A stretch of 64,000 bases of DNA from Anaerolineae bacterium (GTDB lineage Bacteria; Chloroflexota; Anaerolineae; Aggregatilineales; Aggregatilineaceae). The DNA is taken from assembly GCA_018432315.1 (NCBI GenBank), contig JAHDLB010000003.1:1-64000 (forward strand). The letters are read 5' to 3'. This document shows positions 32,707-41,079 of the stretch, one piece after another (position 1 is the first letter of the stretch; each line of letters starts with the position of its first letter). The position numbers were made by a program, and so were the translations under genes. The notes below the pieces were generated by a model. It was not told where the DNA came from. It did not search any database and was given only the letters and a program-made list of their open reading frames with translations.

Positions 32707-33213
32707 TCACCGCCGCGACTTGGGAATGATCCACAGCAGCACGGCCAGCGCCGACAGCACATCGGCGATCAGCAGCGCGATCTCGCCCGCCTCGATCGGC
32801 GTTCCGTAAATCGTGGACACCCCGACGCCGATCGCGATGACCTGCGCCATGAGGATCGCGCCGGCGTGCGACATCACCACGGCGCGCCAGTAGGGCCGGT
32901 CCGTGCGGCGCCCCTGCATGGTCGTTTCCCAGTGCAGATTGGGCGTTCTGCTTTCGAGGTTCAGGCGGATGTAGTCCCCGATCTCTTTGATGCGCAGATC
33001 GTTTTGCAGCCAGCCGATCGCCAGGGCGAGCGCCAGCGGCGGGTAGACGAGCGCCACCGCGCGGGTGCCGATCCCCACGCCCAGGAATACCCCGGCGATG
33101 GTGAGCGCGATCGACACCGTCTGCTGGCGCAGCTCGATGCGCTTGAGGCTTTCGTCGCGCAGCGCCCGGTACTCGACCTCGAACCCACCGTGAAAGAAGG
33201 CTTCGTCGTCCAT
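32707..33213 (-). CDS. Integral membrane protein of unknown function, 168 aa
   Basis: Residues 28-68 and 118-162 each form a pair of hydrophobic segments, so four membrane passes are likely, with a polar loop between them containing the RTPNLHWE and TDRPYWR sequences. The N terminus is acidic (MDDEAFFHGGFEVEYRALRDE). No known motif is recognised. The start at 33213 is chosen over 33273 because AAGGGGG precedes it at good spacing. It is a single gene, convergent with glmS. Confidence 0.68.
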   Translation of the reverse strand: MDDEAFFHGGFEVEYRALRDESLKRIELRQQTVSIALTIAGVFLGVGIGTRAVALVYPPLALALAIGWLQNDLRIKEIGDYIRLNLESRTPNLHWETTMQGRRTDRPYWRAVVMSHAGAILMAQVIAIGVGVSTIYGTPIEAGEIALLIADVLSALAVLLWIIPKSRR

Positions 33214-33383
33214 CGGTGCCCCCTTGTGAATACGCGCGTTGGCTTCAGTATACAGCCGATCCGGTTCTCTCAAAAAACTCGCGCCTCTTTACAGAACCCG
33301 AACGCCTGTGCTATCATGTAAGCGTATAAAACAGATAAACATAAAGAATATCGCCCGGCGGGCGAGTCACGGAGCGCACAAAC

Positions 33384-33833
33384 ATGAAAACGACCCGTAG
33401 CGTCACCATCCACGCGCCCATCGAGCGTGCCTTCGCGTGCGTGGCCGACAACGACAACGTGAAAAAGTGGGCCCAGGGCGTCGAGGAGATCATCCCGCGC
33501 GAGCCGTGGAATCCGGCCAACCCGGTCGGGTCACGCTTCACGCAGAAGATCCGCGAGGGGGGCCGCCTGTCGGCGTACGAGGGCGAGGTGGTCGCCTATG
33601 ACGCGCCGCGCCACATGGCGATCACGCTGGATAACCCGCAGTTCACCATGCGCGTGGATTACCGCTTCAGCGAGATTCCAGGCGGCACGCGGCTGGACTA
33701 CACCGCCGAGACGATCCAGTCGAACTGGGTGGGGCGGATATTTGGCGTGCTGTTCGGCTGGCTGACCAACCGCATCCTCGACAAGCAGATGGCGGCGCTC
33801 AAGGCGCTGGCCGAGCAGGACGGCGACGCGTGA
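33384..33833 (+). CDS. SRPBCC-fold (polyketide cyclase/START-like) protein
   Basis: A 149-residue cytoplasmic protein of the SRPBCC superfamily, which forms a deep hydrophobic ligand cavity. The opening KTTRSVTIHAPIERAFACVAD is the usual strand-helix start, followed by EIIPREPWNP, YEGEVVAYDAPRHMAITLDN and RLDYTAETI strands and a long C-terminal helix. The ligand is unknown. Single gene; it converges with the GNAT gene 10 bases away. Confidence 0.82.
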   Translation: MKTTRSVTIHAPIERAFACVADNDNVKKWAQGVEEIIPREPWNPANPVGSRFTQKIREGGRLSAYEGEVVAYDAPRHMAITLDNPQFTMRVDYRFSEIPGGTRLDYTAETIQSNWVGRIFGVLFGWLTNRILDKQMAALKALAEQDGDA

Positions 33834-33843
33834 CGGGCGCGCC

Positions 33844-34317
33844 CTACCGCAGCAACCCCGCGTACAGGCCCGGCTCGGAGTCCGGGATGGGCGTCGCGCC
33901 GACGATGCGCGCGTAGAAGTCCTGCGGCCCGGCCCACCCGATGATCGCGTAGGCGTAGCCCTGGGCGCGCATGTCGTGCAGGCAGGCCAGCAGCAGCGCC
34001 GTGCCAATGCCGCGCTTGCGCGCCGCCTCGCCAACGCCCGTCGGGCCGAACACGCCGCGGCTGGTCGCGTCGTAGCAGCCGAAGCCGATCAGCGCCTCGT
34101 GCTCCACGGCGACGAAACACGCGGGCGGCTGGCGCAGGATGGCCGCCTCGCATTCGCTGGCCCAGCCGGGGCTGTCGAAGGTGGCCCGCGCCCAGGCCGT
34201 CACGACGTGTTTTTCGGGCACCAGCGCCCGGCGGATGGTGACGCCGGCCATGCGCGGGTCGGCCAGCGCGGGGGCGAGGTCGGGCAGGGCGTAGAGTTTC
34301 ACGAGCATATCGGTCAT
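33844..34317 (-). CDS. GNAT-family N-acetyltransferase
   Basis: A 157-residue acyl-CoA-dependent acetyltransferase. The CoA-binding motif A is VGEAARKRGIGTALLLACL (R-x-x-G-x-G-T/A pattern), preceded by CFVAVEHEALIGFGCY and followed by AYAIIGWAGPQDFYARIVGA, the typical beta5-alpha4 region. The ATG at 34317 follows AGGAGACAACCCG. The substrate is unknown. Convergent with the SRPBCC gene. Confidence 0.85.
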   Translation of the reverse strand: MTDMLVKLYALPDLAPALADPRMAGVTIRRALVPEKHVVTAWARATFDSPGWASECEAAILRQPPACFVAVEHEALIGFGCYDATSRGVFGPTGVGEAARKRGIGTALLLACLHDMRAQGYAYAIIGWAGPQDFYARIVGATPIPDSEPGLYAGLLR

Positions 34318-34366
34318 CGGGTTGTCTCCTGTGTGCGCCCCGATCATACCACCGCCCGCGATCACG

Positions 34367-34396
34367 AAAAAGCAGCCCACCGGCGGGTGAGCTGCT
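34367..34396 (-). terminator. Intrinsic terminator of the VOC gene
   Basis: AGCAGC and CACC (34371-34381) pair with GGTG and GCTGCT (34386-34396) with one C-A mismatch and a GGCG loop. On the minus strand the stem is followed by TTTTTCG. It is 31 bases past the VOC stop. Confidence 0.65.
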
Positions 34397-34426
34397 GCGA
34401 AAGGCGGATCGGAACGCGGGCGGGCG

Positions 34427-34804
34427 TCAGCCCTGCTGGCTCATGTTCGGGTCCGGCTCCAACATGCCGAAGAGGTTGCCCTCGACGTCTTTAGCGTAGA
34501 TGAAGTGGCCCACACCGGGGATGTAGTTGCTCTCGCCCAGGACGGTGCCGCCGTGAGCCTTGACTTTCTCGATGTGCGCCTTGAGGTCGGGCACGTCCAG
34601 CGTGTTGACCATGCCCTGAAACTTCCCTTCGGAGTTGAAGATCGCGCCGTTGATGCCGTACTCATCCGTTCCGCCGGTTTTGATGAGGCGGTAGTCCATC
34701 GGGCCGTCCCACTTGGTGATTTCCCAGCCGAACACCTCACTGTAGAACGCGCTGGCCTTGTCGACGTCGCTGGCGTTGATCTCGAAGTGAACGAAACGCG
34801 ACAT
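34427..34804 (-). CDS. VOC (glyoxalase/bleomycin-resistance fold) protein
   Basis: A 125-residue protein with one complete pair of beta-alpha-beta-beta-beta modules. The first is FVHFEINASDVDKASAFYSE...FGWEI; the second is GMVNTLDVPDLKAHIEKVKA...HFIYAKDVEGNLFGMLEPD. His4 and the C-terminal Glu lie where VOC metal ligands usually sit. The reaction is unknown; proteins of this size are often annotated as glyoxalase-like. AAGGAGAAAACAGT precedes the ATG, and a strong promoter lies upstream. Confidence 0.88.
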   Translation of the reverse strand: MSRFVHFEINASDVDKASAFYSEVFGWEITKWDGPMDYRLIKTGGTDEYGINGAIFNSEGKFQGMVNTLDVPDLKAHIEKVKAHGGTVLGESNYIPGVGHFIYAKDVEGNLFGMLEPDPNMSQQG

Positions 34805-34856
34805 ACTGTTTTCTCCTTAATGTCTGTCTGCAATGTCACTCTGAAATGGTATTCGA

Positions 34857-34885
34857 ATATTAGCACAAATGTTCTAGTGTGTCAA
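34857..34885 (-). promoter_or_regulatory. Near-consensus sigma-70-type promoter of the VOC gene
   Basis: On the minus strand, a perfect TTGACA (34880-34885), a 17-base spacer and TAATAT (34857-34862), 53 bases before the ATG. The best promoter match in the window. Confidence 0.75.
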
Positions 34886-34958
34886 TACCCTATCACTGCC
34901 AATTTATACGATGGCTATGATAAAAATGGTCACCGGCGCGGGCCGGGCGGTTCGGCGC

Positions 34959-34964
34959 TATAAT
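34959..34964 (+). promoter_or_regulatory. Candidate -10 box for the C_GCAxxG_C_C gene
   Basis: A perfect TATAAT 34 bases before the ATG at 34998. The upstream region is GC-rich without a clear -35. Confidence 0.5.
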
Positions 34965-34997
34965 ACGCGCCGGGTATTCGACACGAAGGAGAGCATC

Positions 34998-35438
34998 ATG
35001 AGGGCACCTGAGCGCAGCCGCGAGCTGTTCGAGTCCGGCTGGTGTTGTTCGGAGAGCGCGCTGCAGGCCATCGCGGAGCACTACGGGATCGAGTCGGACC
35101 TCGTCCCGGCGGTGGCGACCGGCCTGTGTGGCGGCATGGCATACATGCGCGGCCCGTGCGGCGCGCTGACCGGCGCGATCCTGGGCGTGGGGCTGGTCGC
35201 GGGGCGCCGCGCTCCGGACGGCGACAAGACGCGGCCTTACGCCATCGTGCAGGCGCTGGTCGCGCAGTTCGAGGCCCGCTTCGGCGCGACCGGCTGCCTC
35301 GCGCTGACCGGCGTGGACCTGGGGACGCCGGAAGGCCACGCCGCCTATCACGCGGACGGCCAGAAGCCGCGCTGCATGGAATACGTGGCCGAGGCGACGC
35401 GGCTGGCGCTGGCGCTGCTCGATGGCGAGGCCGGGTGA
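34998..35438 (+). CDS. C_GCAxxG_C_C-family protein (putative redox protein)
   Basis: A 146-residue member of the C_GCAxxG_C_C family, named after its spaced cysteines. Visible are GWCCSESALQ, GLCGGMAYMRGPCGALTGAI and later GCLAL and PRCMEY. The clustered Cys suggest metal or Fe-S binding and a redox role, but the biochemical function of the family is not established. AAGGAGAGC precedes the ATG. It ends 16 bases before the small membrane-protein gene, and the two are probably co-transcribed. Confidence 0.85.
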   Translation: MRAPERSRELFESGWCCSESALQAIAEHYGIESDLVPAVATGLCGGMAYMRGPCGALTGAILGVGLVAGRRAPDGDKTRPYAIVQALVAQFEARFGATGCLALTGVDLGTPEGHAAYHADGQKPRCMEYVAEATRLALALLDGEAG

Positions 35439-35454
35439 GCCTGCCGGGGGTGCG

Positions 35455-35808
35455 ATGAACCAGACGCTGCAACAGGCCCTGCCGGTCGCCATCTCGATCC
35501 TGGTCATCATCTTCATCGCGGTGGCGCAGTCCTATTCGAAGGCGGTCGCGGCCATCACCGCGACGATGCCGCTCACCGTCCCGCTGGCGCTGTGGATCGT
35601 CTACGCTGCCGGGGGCGAGGACCGCCAGCAGGCCATGGCCGATTTCGCCGGGTCGCTGTTCGTCGGCGTGGGCGCGACGCTCGTGTTCACGGTGGCGCTG
35701 TGGCTGGCGGCGCGGGCCGGGCTGGGGCTGGTGGCGATGCTGGCAGTGGCTTATGGCGCGTGGGCGGCGGTCCTGCTGGCGAGCTGGGCGGTGCGGACGA
35801 TCTTGTAA
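35455..35808 (+). CDS. Small membrane protein, DUF3147/GlpM-like
   Basis: A 117-residue protein with about four hydrophobic segments: residues 9-28, 36-54, 66-85 and 90-115. The pattern LVIIFIAVAQSYSKAVAAI then TMPLTVPLALWIVYAAG resembles DUF3147/GlpM-type small membrane proteins, but this is pattern-based only. The start at 35455 is chosen because it avoids overlap with the upstream gene, 16 bases away. Confidence 0.62.
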   Translation: MNQTLQQALPVAISILVIIFIAVAQSYSKAVAAITATMPLTVPLALWIVYAAGGEDRQQAMADFAGSLFVGVGATLVFTVALWLAARAGLGLVAMLAVAYGAWAAVLLASWAVRTIL

Positions 35809-35873
35809 GTGCTGCGCCCGGCCCGGTGGAATCCTGTGTCATAATGAGAATCAAAAACACAGGAGGAACCGCC

Positions 35874-36227
35874 ATGCAAGCGCGATTCATCGGCTTCGGC
35901 GAGATCGAGATCGACGGGGCGCGCTACACCGACGACCTGGTGATCGTCCACGGCGCGATCCACAAGCGCGACAAGGGACCGTCCAGGGCGAAGAAAGCCC
36001 GCTTCGGCCACACGCCGTTCTCCGCCAAAGAGGCGATCCCCTGGGACTGCCGGACGCTGATCATCGGGACCGGGGCGTATGGCAAGCTGCCGGTGATGAA
36101 GAAGGTCTACAAGGCCGCCGAGGAAAAGGGCGTCGAGCTGGTCGTCGTGCCCACCGAGAAGGCCTGCGAGCTGCTCTCGCGCGCGGACCCGGCGACGACC
36201 AACGCGATCCTGCACGTCACGTGTTGA
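35874..36227 (+). CDS. Mth938-domain (DUF498/NDUFAF3-like) protein
   Basis: A 117-residue protein of the Mth938/NDUFAF3 family. Features are FIGFGEIEIDGARYTDDLVI near the start, LIIGTGAYGKLPV in the centre and VPTEKACELLSR in the C-terminal half. The mitochondrial relative assists complex I assembly; the bacterial role is unclear. CAGGAGG lies 8 bases before the ATG. Its last 11 bases overlap the 3' end of the convergent pyrF. Confidence 0.88.
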   Translation: MQARFIGFGEIEIDGARYTDDLVIVHGAIHKRDKGPSRAKKARFGHTPFSAKEAIPWDCRTLIIGTGAYGKLPVMKKVYKAAEEKGVELVVVPTEKACELLSRADPATTNAILHVTC

Positions 36228-37032
36228 GGCCGCGGGCGCGGTTGATCGCGTCGCGCAGGTCGCGCGCGGCGCCCGCCGGATCGTCCGCGAAGATGATCCC
36301 GCGCGACGAGTTGACGATCACCCCGCGCCCCGCCGCGTTCACGCCCGCGCGCACCGTCCGCTCGACGTCGCCGCCCTGGGCGCCCACGCCCGGCACCAGC
36401 AGCGTCATGTCGCCCACCGTGGCGCGAATCTGCGCCAGCTCGGCGGGGTAGGTCGCCCCGGCGACGAGCATGCAGTTGCCGCCCGCGTTCCACTCGCGGC
36501 TGACGCGCTCGGCCACGATCTGCCACAGCGGCTTGCCGTCGACGACCAGGTCCTGAAGCTCGCCCGCGCCGGGGTTGGACGTCCGGCAGAGGATGATGCA
36601 GCCCCTGTCGGTCCGCGCCAGGAAGGGCGCCAGCGCCTCGCGGCCCAGGTACGGGTTGAGCGTGACGGCGTCGAAGCCGAGCGTCTCGAAGATGGCGGTC
36701 ACGTAGCCCTGGTTGGTCGAGCCGATGTCGGCGCGCTTGGCGTCGCAGATCGTCAGGATGTCCGGGTGGTTGGCGCGCAGGTACTCGACGGTACGCGCCA
36801 GCGAGCGCAGCCCGGCCTCGCCGCGCGCCTCGTAGAACGCGATGTTGGGCTTGTAGGCGCTGGCGTAGGGGTGCGTCTGGTCGATGATCCAGCGATTGAA
36901 GGCGAACTGCGGATCGTCCTCTGAGTGGAAGCGTTGGGGCAGGCGCGCGATGTCGCTGTCCAGCCCGACGCACACCAGCGACCCGGCGCTCTGGGCGCGG
37001 CGGTCGTATTTCTCGACGATGCTCCCGGTCAT
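36217..37032 (-). CDS. pyrF: Orotidine 5'-phosphate decarboxylase
   Basis: A 271-residue enzyme for the last step to UMP. The catalytic charged network is in TICDAKRADIGSTNQGY (Asp-x-Lys-x-x-Asp), with LVCVGLDSD at the substrate end and the phosphate gripper near GRGVIVNSSRGI. The length and the STNQGY ending place it with the longer decarboxylases found in actinobacteria and Chloroflexota rather than the E. coli type. The ATG overlaps the pyrE stop as ATGA. Last gene of the pyr operon. Confidence 0.95.
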   Translation of the reverse strand: MTGSIVEKYDRRAQSAGSLVCVGLDSDIARLPQRFHSEDDPQFAFNRWIIDQTHPYASAYKPNIAFYEARGEAGLRSLARTVEYLRANHPDILTICDAKRADIGSTNQGYVTAIFETLGFDAVTLNPYLGREALAPFLARTDRGCIILCRTSNPGAGELQDLVVDGKPLWQIVAERVSREWNAGGNCMLVAGATYPAELAQIRATVGDMTLLVPGVGAQGGDVERTVRAGVNAAGRGVIVNSSRGIIFADDPAGAARDLRDAINRARGLNT

Positions 37033-37688
37033 GAGTCCCCCTCGTTTTCGCCAGCCGGCGGCCAGCCGTGCGGATCGCGGATCCAGTCTTCGAGCGTGGC
37101 CAGCTCCGGCTGGCCGAACAGGCCGCGCTTGCTGGCTTCGATCACGATCGTGGCGAACGGCGTCAACGGGTGGAGCCGCACTTTCGCCGCGTCGAACGCC
37201 CGCCCCGCTTCGGGAAAGCCGTAGCTGGTGATGCACAGGCAGTCCTGCACGTCCGCGCCCGCCTCGCGCAGCGCCTCGACGCCCGCCAGACTGCTGCCGC
37301 CGGTCGTGACCAGGTCCTCGATCAGCAGGACGCGCTTGCCGGACACGTCGCCGCCTTCGACCCGGCTGTGGGTGCCGTGTTCTTTGGCCTGTTTGCGGAC
37401 GAACACCGACGGCGTGCGGGTCAGGTAGGCCAGCGCCGCGCTGTGCGGAATGCCCGCCGCCTCGATCCCCGCGATGACGTGATACGTGATGCCGCGCAGC
37501 GCGATCAGGTCGCGGAAGCCCTCGATCACGACCTGCCACTGCGCGGGCCAGAAGGGCAGGCGCCGGTTGTCGACGTACACCGGCGATTTGATCCCCGACT
37601 TGAACGTGATCGGGTCGCCGGGCGTGAAGACCACGGCCTCGATGTCCAGCAGCGTCCCCGCCACGCGAGCCTGTAGTTGTTTCAGCAT
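37029..37688 (-). CDS. pyrE: Orotate phosphoribosyltransferase
   Basis: A 219-residue enzyme joining orotate to PRPP. The PRPP motif is VLLIEDLVTTGGSSLAGVEAL, and the flexible catalytic loop contains VRKQAKEHGTHSRVEG with its Lys and His. FKSGIKSPVYVDNRRLP is the N-terminal orotate-binding segment. The start at 37688 follows GGGGG a few bases upstream; a longer frame overlapping pyrD is spurious. The stop overlaps the pyrF ATG, so these two enzymes, fused in eukaryotes, are coupled here. Confidence 0.95.
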   Translation of the reverse strand: MLKQLQARVAGTLLDIEAVVFTPGDPITFKSGIKSPVYVDNRRLPFWPAQWQVVIEGFRDLIALRGITYHVIAGIEAAGIPHSAALAYLTRTPSVFVRKQAKEHGTHSRVEGGDVSGKRVLLIEDLVTTGGSSLAGVEALREAGADVQDCLCITSYGFPEAGRAFDAAKVRLHPLTPFATIVIEASKRGLFGQPELATLEDWIRDPHGWPPAGENEGDS

Positions 37689-37740
37689 ACCATCCCCCGT
37701 GAACCGGACGGGCGGCAGCCCGTCGAGCGTGCGAAAAGTC

Positions 37741-38886
37741 TCATGCGCCGGCCCGGTCGATCCCCGCTTCGTGGGCGATGAGCGCCGCGGCCAGCAGGCC
37801 GCGGTAAATGAGCGCGGTCCAATATTGGACCACAGGCGCGCCCAGGCGGGCAAATGTGCGGTAGGTATCGCCGTCCAGCACGCCGCCGCAGCCGATCACG
37901 TCCACCGGGTAGCCCTGCGCGTCGCGCTCGGCGGCCAGCAGGCCCGCCACCGCCACAGCCCGCGCGTGCAGCCGCCCGCCCGCCATGCCCGCCGTCACGT
38001 TCGGATCGCCGGGCGTGGGCAGCGGCAGGGTGTTGGTGGCGACGACCGCCCGCACGCCCACTTCGGCAAAGACGCGCATCAGGCCGCGGTATTGATCGTC
38101 CGACAGGTTGGGGCCGAGCTTGACCCACAGCGGGACGCCCGCCGCCGCCAGCGCGCCCGCCGCCGCCCCGCAGACCTGCCGCGCTTCGTCGGCGGTCTGG
38201 TGGCCGCGCGGGTCGTCCTCGGTGTTGGGACAGCTCAGGTTGAGCGTGAACCACGCGGGCCGTACCTGGTTGGCGACGAAAGCCGCCAGCCCGTCGATCA
38301 CTTCCCGCGTCTGCTGGTCCGGATCCTCGACGCCGGGGCTGACCGCGATGTTGATCCCGTAGACCGGCGGCAGCCGGTCGCGCCGCGCGCCCAGGAAGGC
38401 CGCCGCCGCCCGCGCGCCGGGGTTGCGCAGCCCGATCCGGTTCTGCGTGGAGCGCGTGGGGACGTCGCGCCAGACGACCGTGCCGGGGTTGCCGGGGCGC
38501 GGCCAGCGCGTGAACGATCCGAACTCGACCGGGCCGGCCAGCCGGGGCACGCTCCGCCAGCCGGGCATGACGTTGGCGCCGCGCTCGACGGCGGCCAGCG
38601 CGGCCTCTTCGGACGCGAACCCGTCGCCCTTGACCAGCCCCGCCGCCAGGATCAGCGGCGAGTCGAGCGTCACGCCCCCGGCCTGGAACGCCCCGCGCCG
38701 GAAGGCCAGTCGGTGCGCCGCGCCCAGCAGCGGGTCGAGCGCGGGGGCCAGCGCGTCCGCCCGGCGCAGCAGGGCCAGGGCGTCATGGTGCGCCTGCTGG
38801 GCAGTCCGGAGGAAGATCAGCGGGCGGGCCGCGCCATACGCCAGCCGGTTGAGCGCCAGGAAAACGCCGCGCGCGGTGGGGATCAT
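37741..38886 (-). CDS. pyrD: Dihydroorotate dehydrogenase, class 2-like with Cys at the active base
   Basis: A 381-residue flavoprotein oxidising dihydroorotate to orotate. The N-terminal helices (ARPLIFLRTAQQAHHDALAL) resemble the membrane-associating part of class 2, quinone-linked enzymes; ILAAGLVKGDGF replaces the usual AAG-x-DK. STQNRIGLRNPG and VIGCGGVLDGDTY are FMN and phosphate sites. The catalytic-base motif reads FTLNLSCPNT with Cys, as in class 1, where class 2 enzymes have NxSSPNT with Ser. No pyrK follows. The ATG overlaps the pyrC stop as ATGA; pyrE starts 52 bases later. Confidence 0.9.
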   Translation of the reverse strand: MIPTARGVFLALNRLAYGAARPLIFLRTAQQAHHDALALLRRADALAPALDPLLGAAHRLAFRRGAFQAGGVTLDSPLILAAGLVKGDGFASEEAALAAVERGANVMPGWRSVPRLAGPVEFGSFTRWPRPGNPGTVVWRDVPTRSTQNRIGLRNPGARAAAAFLGARRDRLPPVYGINIAVSPGVEDPDQQTREVIDGLAAFVANQVRPAWFTLNLSCPNTEDDPRGHQTADEARQVCGAAAGALAAAGVPLWVKLGPNLSDDQYRGLMRVFAEVGVRAVVATNTLPLPTPGDPNVTAGMAGGRLHARAVAVAGLLAAERDAQGYPVDVIGCGGVLDGDTYRTFARLGAPVVQYWTALIYRGLLAAALIAHEAGIDRAGA

Positions 38887-39974
38887 GCCGCGCCCCCTGG
38901 GAACAGGTTCTGGCCGGAGCCGGGCGCGGCCAGGACGCGCTTGCCGTCGAAGACCACGCGGCCCCGGATGCGCACCTCGCGCACCTTGCCCCACACGCGC
39001 ATCCCCTCGAACGGCGACCAGCCGCACAGCGTGTGCAGGCTCCCACGCTCGATGACGGTCGAGGCGTCCGGATCGACGACGGTGACCGTGTCCGGCGGCG
39101 CGGCCAGCCCGAAGATCGCCCGCGGGCGCTCCGCCACCAGCTCGACGACGCGCGCCAGCGACAGCCGGCCCTCGCGGGCGGCGGTCAGCAGCAGCGGCAG
39201 GGTCGTCTCCAGGCCGGGCACGCCGGACGGCGCGGGATCGGCGGCCTTCTCGGCCAGGGTGTGCGGCGCGTGGTCGGACTCGACCACATCGACCACGCCA
39301 TTGCCGATGGCGTCCCACAGCGCGGCCTGGTCGGCGCGCGTCTTCAGCTCGGGCTTCATGCGCCCCAGCGCGCCCAGCGCGGCGACGTCGTCCTCGGTCA
39401 GGAACAGGTGATGGGGCGTCACGCCGACCGTCACCGGCAGGCCCTCGGCTTTGGCGGCGCGCAGCAGGGCGATCTCCTCGGCGGTGCTGATGTGGCAGAA
39501 GTGGGTCCGCTGGCCGGTGGCGCGCACCAGGGCCAGGATGTCCGCGACGGTCCGGCCTTCGGCGTGCACGGCGACGATCCGGCGGCGCGGCCACGCGCCG
39601 TAATGCGCGGCGCGGCGAGCCTGGTCCTCGATCAGCAGGTCGCCGGTGGTCGCGTTGTTGTAGATTTTCAGCCCGCAGACGCGGTCCGCTGCCGCGGGAT
39701 AGGCCGCGGTGTTGTCCGCCTGGCTGGCGCCGAAATAGATGCCCCAGTCGCAGACCGCCTCGCGCCCGATGGCCGCCAGCTTGGCCTCCAGCGCGGGCAG
39801 ATCGACGGTCGAGGGCGGGGTGTTGGGCATGTCGAGCACCGCCCAATAGCCGCCCGCCAGGGCCGCTGCCGTCTCGCTGGCGAAGGTGCCTTTGTGTGCC
39901 CATTCCAGCCCGCGCAGGTGCACGTGCGGGTCGAGCATGGCGGGGATCGCGATCGTCGAGGCCACCGGCGTCAC
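38883..39974 (-). CDS. pyrC: Dihydroorotase (CAD-like class)
   Basis: About 363 residues; cyclises carbamoyl-aspartate to dihydroorotate. Metal ligands are in MLDPHVHLRG (HxH), GLKIYNNAT (carbamylated Lys), AVHAEG, HFCHIST and VVESDHAPHT. The segments VTPHHLFLTEDDVAALG and GVPGLETTLPLLLTA closely resemble the dihydroorotase domain of animal CAD. GTG at 39974 is chosen because it gives the same 4-base overlap with the upstream stop as the other pyr junctions; a GTG two codons earlier (39980) is possible. Fourth step order: pyrB-C-D-E-F. Confidence 0.94.
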   Translation of the reverse strand: MTPVASTIAIPAMLDPHVHLRGLEWAHKGTFASETAAALAGGYWAVLDMPNTPPSTVDLPALEAKLAAIGREAVCDWGIYFGASQADNTAAYPAAADRVCGLKIYNNATTGDLLIEDQARRAAHYGAWPRRRIVAVHAEGRTVADILALVRATGQRTHFCHISTAEEIALLRAAKAEGLPVTVGVTPHHLFLTEDDVAALGALGRMKPELKTRADQAALWDAIGNGVVDVVESDHAPHTLAEKAADPAPSGVPGLETTLPLLLTAAREGRLSLARVVELVAERPRAIFGLAAPPDTVTVVDPDASTVIERGSLHTLCGWSPFEGMRVWGKVREVRIRGRVVFDGKRVLAAPGSGQNLFPGGAA

Positions 39975-41029
39975 ACCCACAGGCCGCCGAGCACCTTCGC
40001 CAGCAGCGCCATCCGCACGAACATGCCGTTTTCCATCTGGCGGAAGTACACCGCGCGCGGGTCGGCGTCCAGCTCGTCGTGGTCGGCGGGCGTGCCCATT
40101 TCGTTCTTGCGCGGCAGCGGGTGCATCAGGATCGCGTCCGGCCTGGCGTGGGCCAGCACGGGCGGCGTCATGATGAAGCGGTCCTTGATTGCGTCGTATT
40201 CCGCCGGGTCCTCGAAGCGCTCCTCCTGGACGCGCGTCCAGTAGATCACGTCGGTTTCGCCCAGAACGTCCTGCAGGTCGTCGGTCTCGCGGACGGCGAT
40301 GTTCTTCTGCCGGAGGAACTCGATGACCGACCGGGGCATCTGCAGCGCGTCCGGCGCGACGAAGTTCACGGTGGTGTCCTGCGCCTCGTAGCGGGCGATC
40401 AGCTTGGCGAGCGAGTGCACGGTGCGCCCGTGCTTGAGGTCGCCCACCAGCGTGATGTTCAGCCCGTCGATCTGGTGCTTGAAGTCGAAGATGGTGAAGA
40501 TGTCGAGCAGGGCCTGGGTGGGGTGCTCGCCCACGCCGTCGCCGCCGCTGATCACGACCGGCTGGCGCGACACCTGCGAGCGCAGCAGGTCCAGGTAGTA
40601 GGCCGCCTCGTAGGACGAGCCGACGTCCGGGTGGCGCAGCACGATCACGTCGGCATAGCAGCCCACCGCGCGGACGGTATCGGCCAGGTTTTCGCCCTTG
40701 TAGATCGAGGAGAACTGCACGCCGTTGCTGGCCGCGACGACCTCGCCGCCCAGGTGACGCATCGCCGCCTGGAACGAGAGATCGGTGCGCGTGCTGGCCT
40801 CGTAGAACAGGGTCGCCATCAGCCGCCCGGCGGTGAGGTGGAGCAGGCCGCGGTCGTGCTGGGTGAGCCGCTTGCGGATCGAGATCGTGGCGTCGAACAG
40901 GATTTGCAGGTCGCGCCGGCCAAACTGCTCGACCGAGATGATGTGCTTGCCGGTGAAGTCACCGTCGATCTTGGGCGGGGTGTACTGGGTCAGGAACCGT
41001 TCGGATTGGCGTAGGTCTTGGTGCGGCAT
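39971..41029 (-). CDS. pyrB: Aspartate carbamoyltransferase
   Basis: A 352-residue catalytic chain joining carbamoyl phosphate and aspartate. The carbamoyl-phosphate loop is FYEASTRTDLSFQAAM (STRT); GDLKHGRTVHSLAKLI and MHPLPRKNEMG are the aspartate-domain signatures. Slightly longer than E. coli PyrB. No regulatory pyrI follows. The ATG at 41029 has GGAGG 9 bases upstream; an earlier in-frame ATG at 41053 directly abuts the U tract of the leader hairpin and has no ribosome site. First gene of the pyr operon. Confidence 0.95.
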   Translation of the reverse strand: MPHQDLRQSERFLTQYTPPKIDGDFTGKHIISVEQFGRRDLQILFDATISIRKRLTQHDRGLLHLTAGRLMATLFYEASTRTDLSFQAAMRHLGGEVVAASNGVQFSSIYKGENLADTVRAVGCYADVIVLRHPDVGSSYEAAYYLDLLRSQVSRQPVVISGGDGVGEHPTQALLDIFTIFDFKHQIDGLNITLVGDLKHGRTVHSLAKLIARYEAQDTTVNFVAPDALQMPRSVIEFLRQKNIAVRETDDLQDVLGETDVIYWTRVQEERFEDPAEYDAIKDRFIMTPPVLAHARPDAILMHPLPRKNEMGTPADHDELDADPRAVYFRQMENGMFVRMALLAKVLGGLWV

Positions 41030-41053
41030 CGGGTTGGCCTCCATCCCATACAT

Positions 41054-41079
41054 AAAAAAACCACCGCTATGGGTGGTTT
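41054..41079 (-). terminator. Attenuator-like terminator directly before pyrB
   Basis: On the minus strand AAACCACC (41079-41072) pairs with GGTGGTTT (41065-41058) around a 6-base loop and runs into seven T residues ending at 41054, only 24 bases before the pyrB ATG and 7 bases before its GGAGG. A terminator this close to the start inside the leader suggests transcription attenuation of the pyr operon. Confidence 0.8.
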
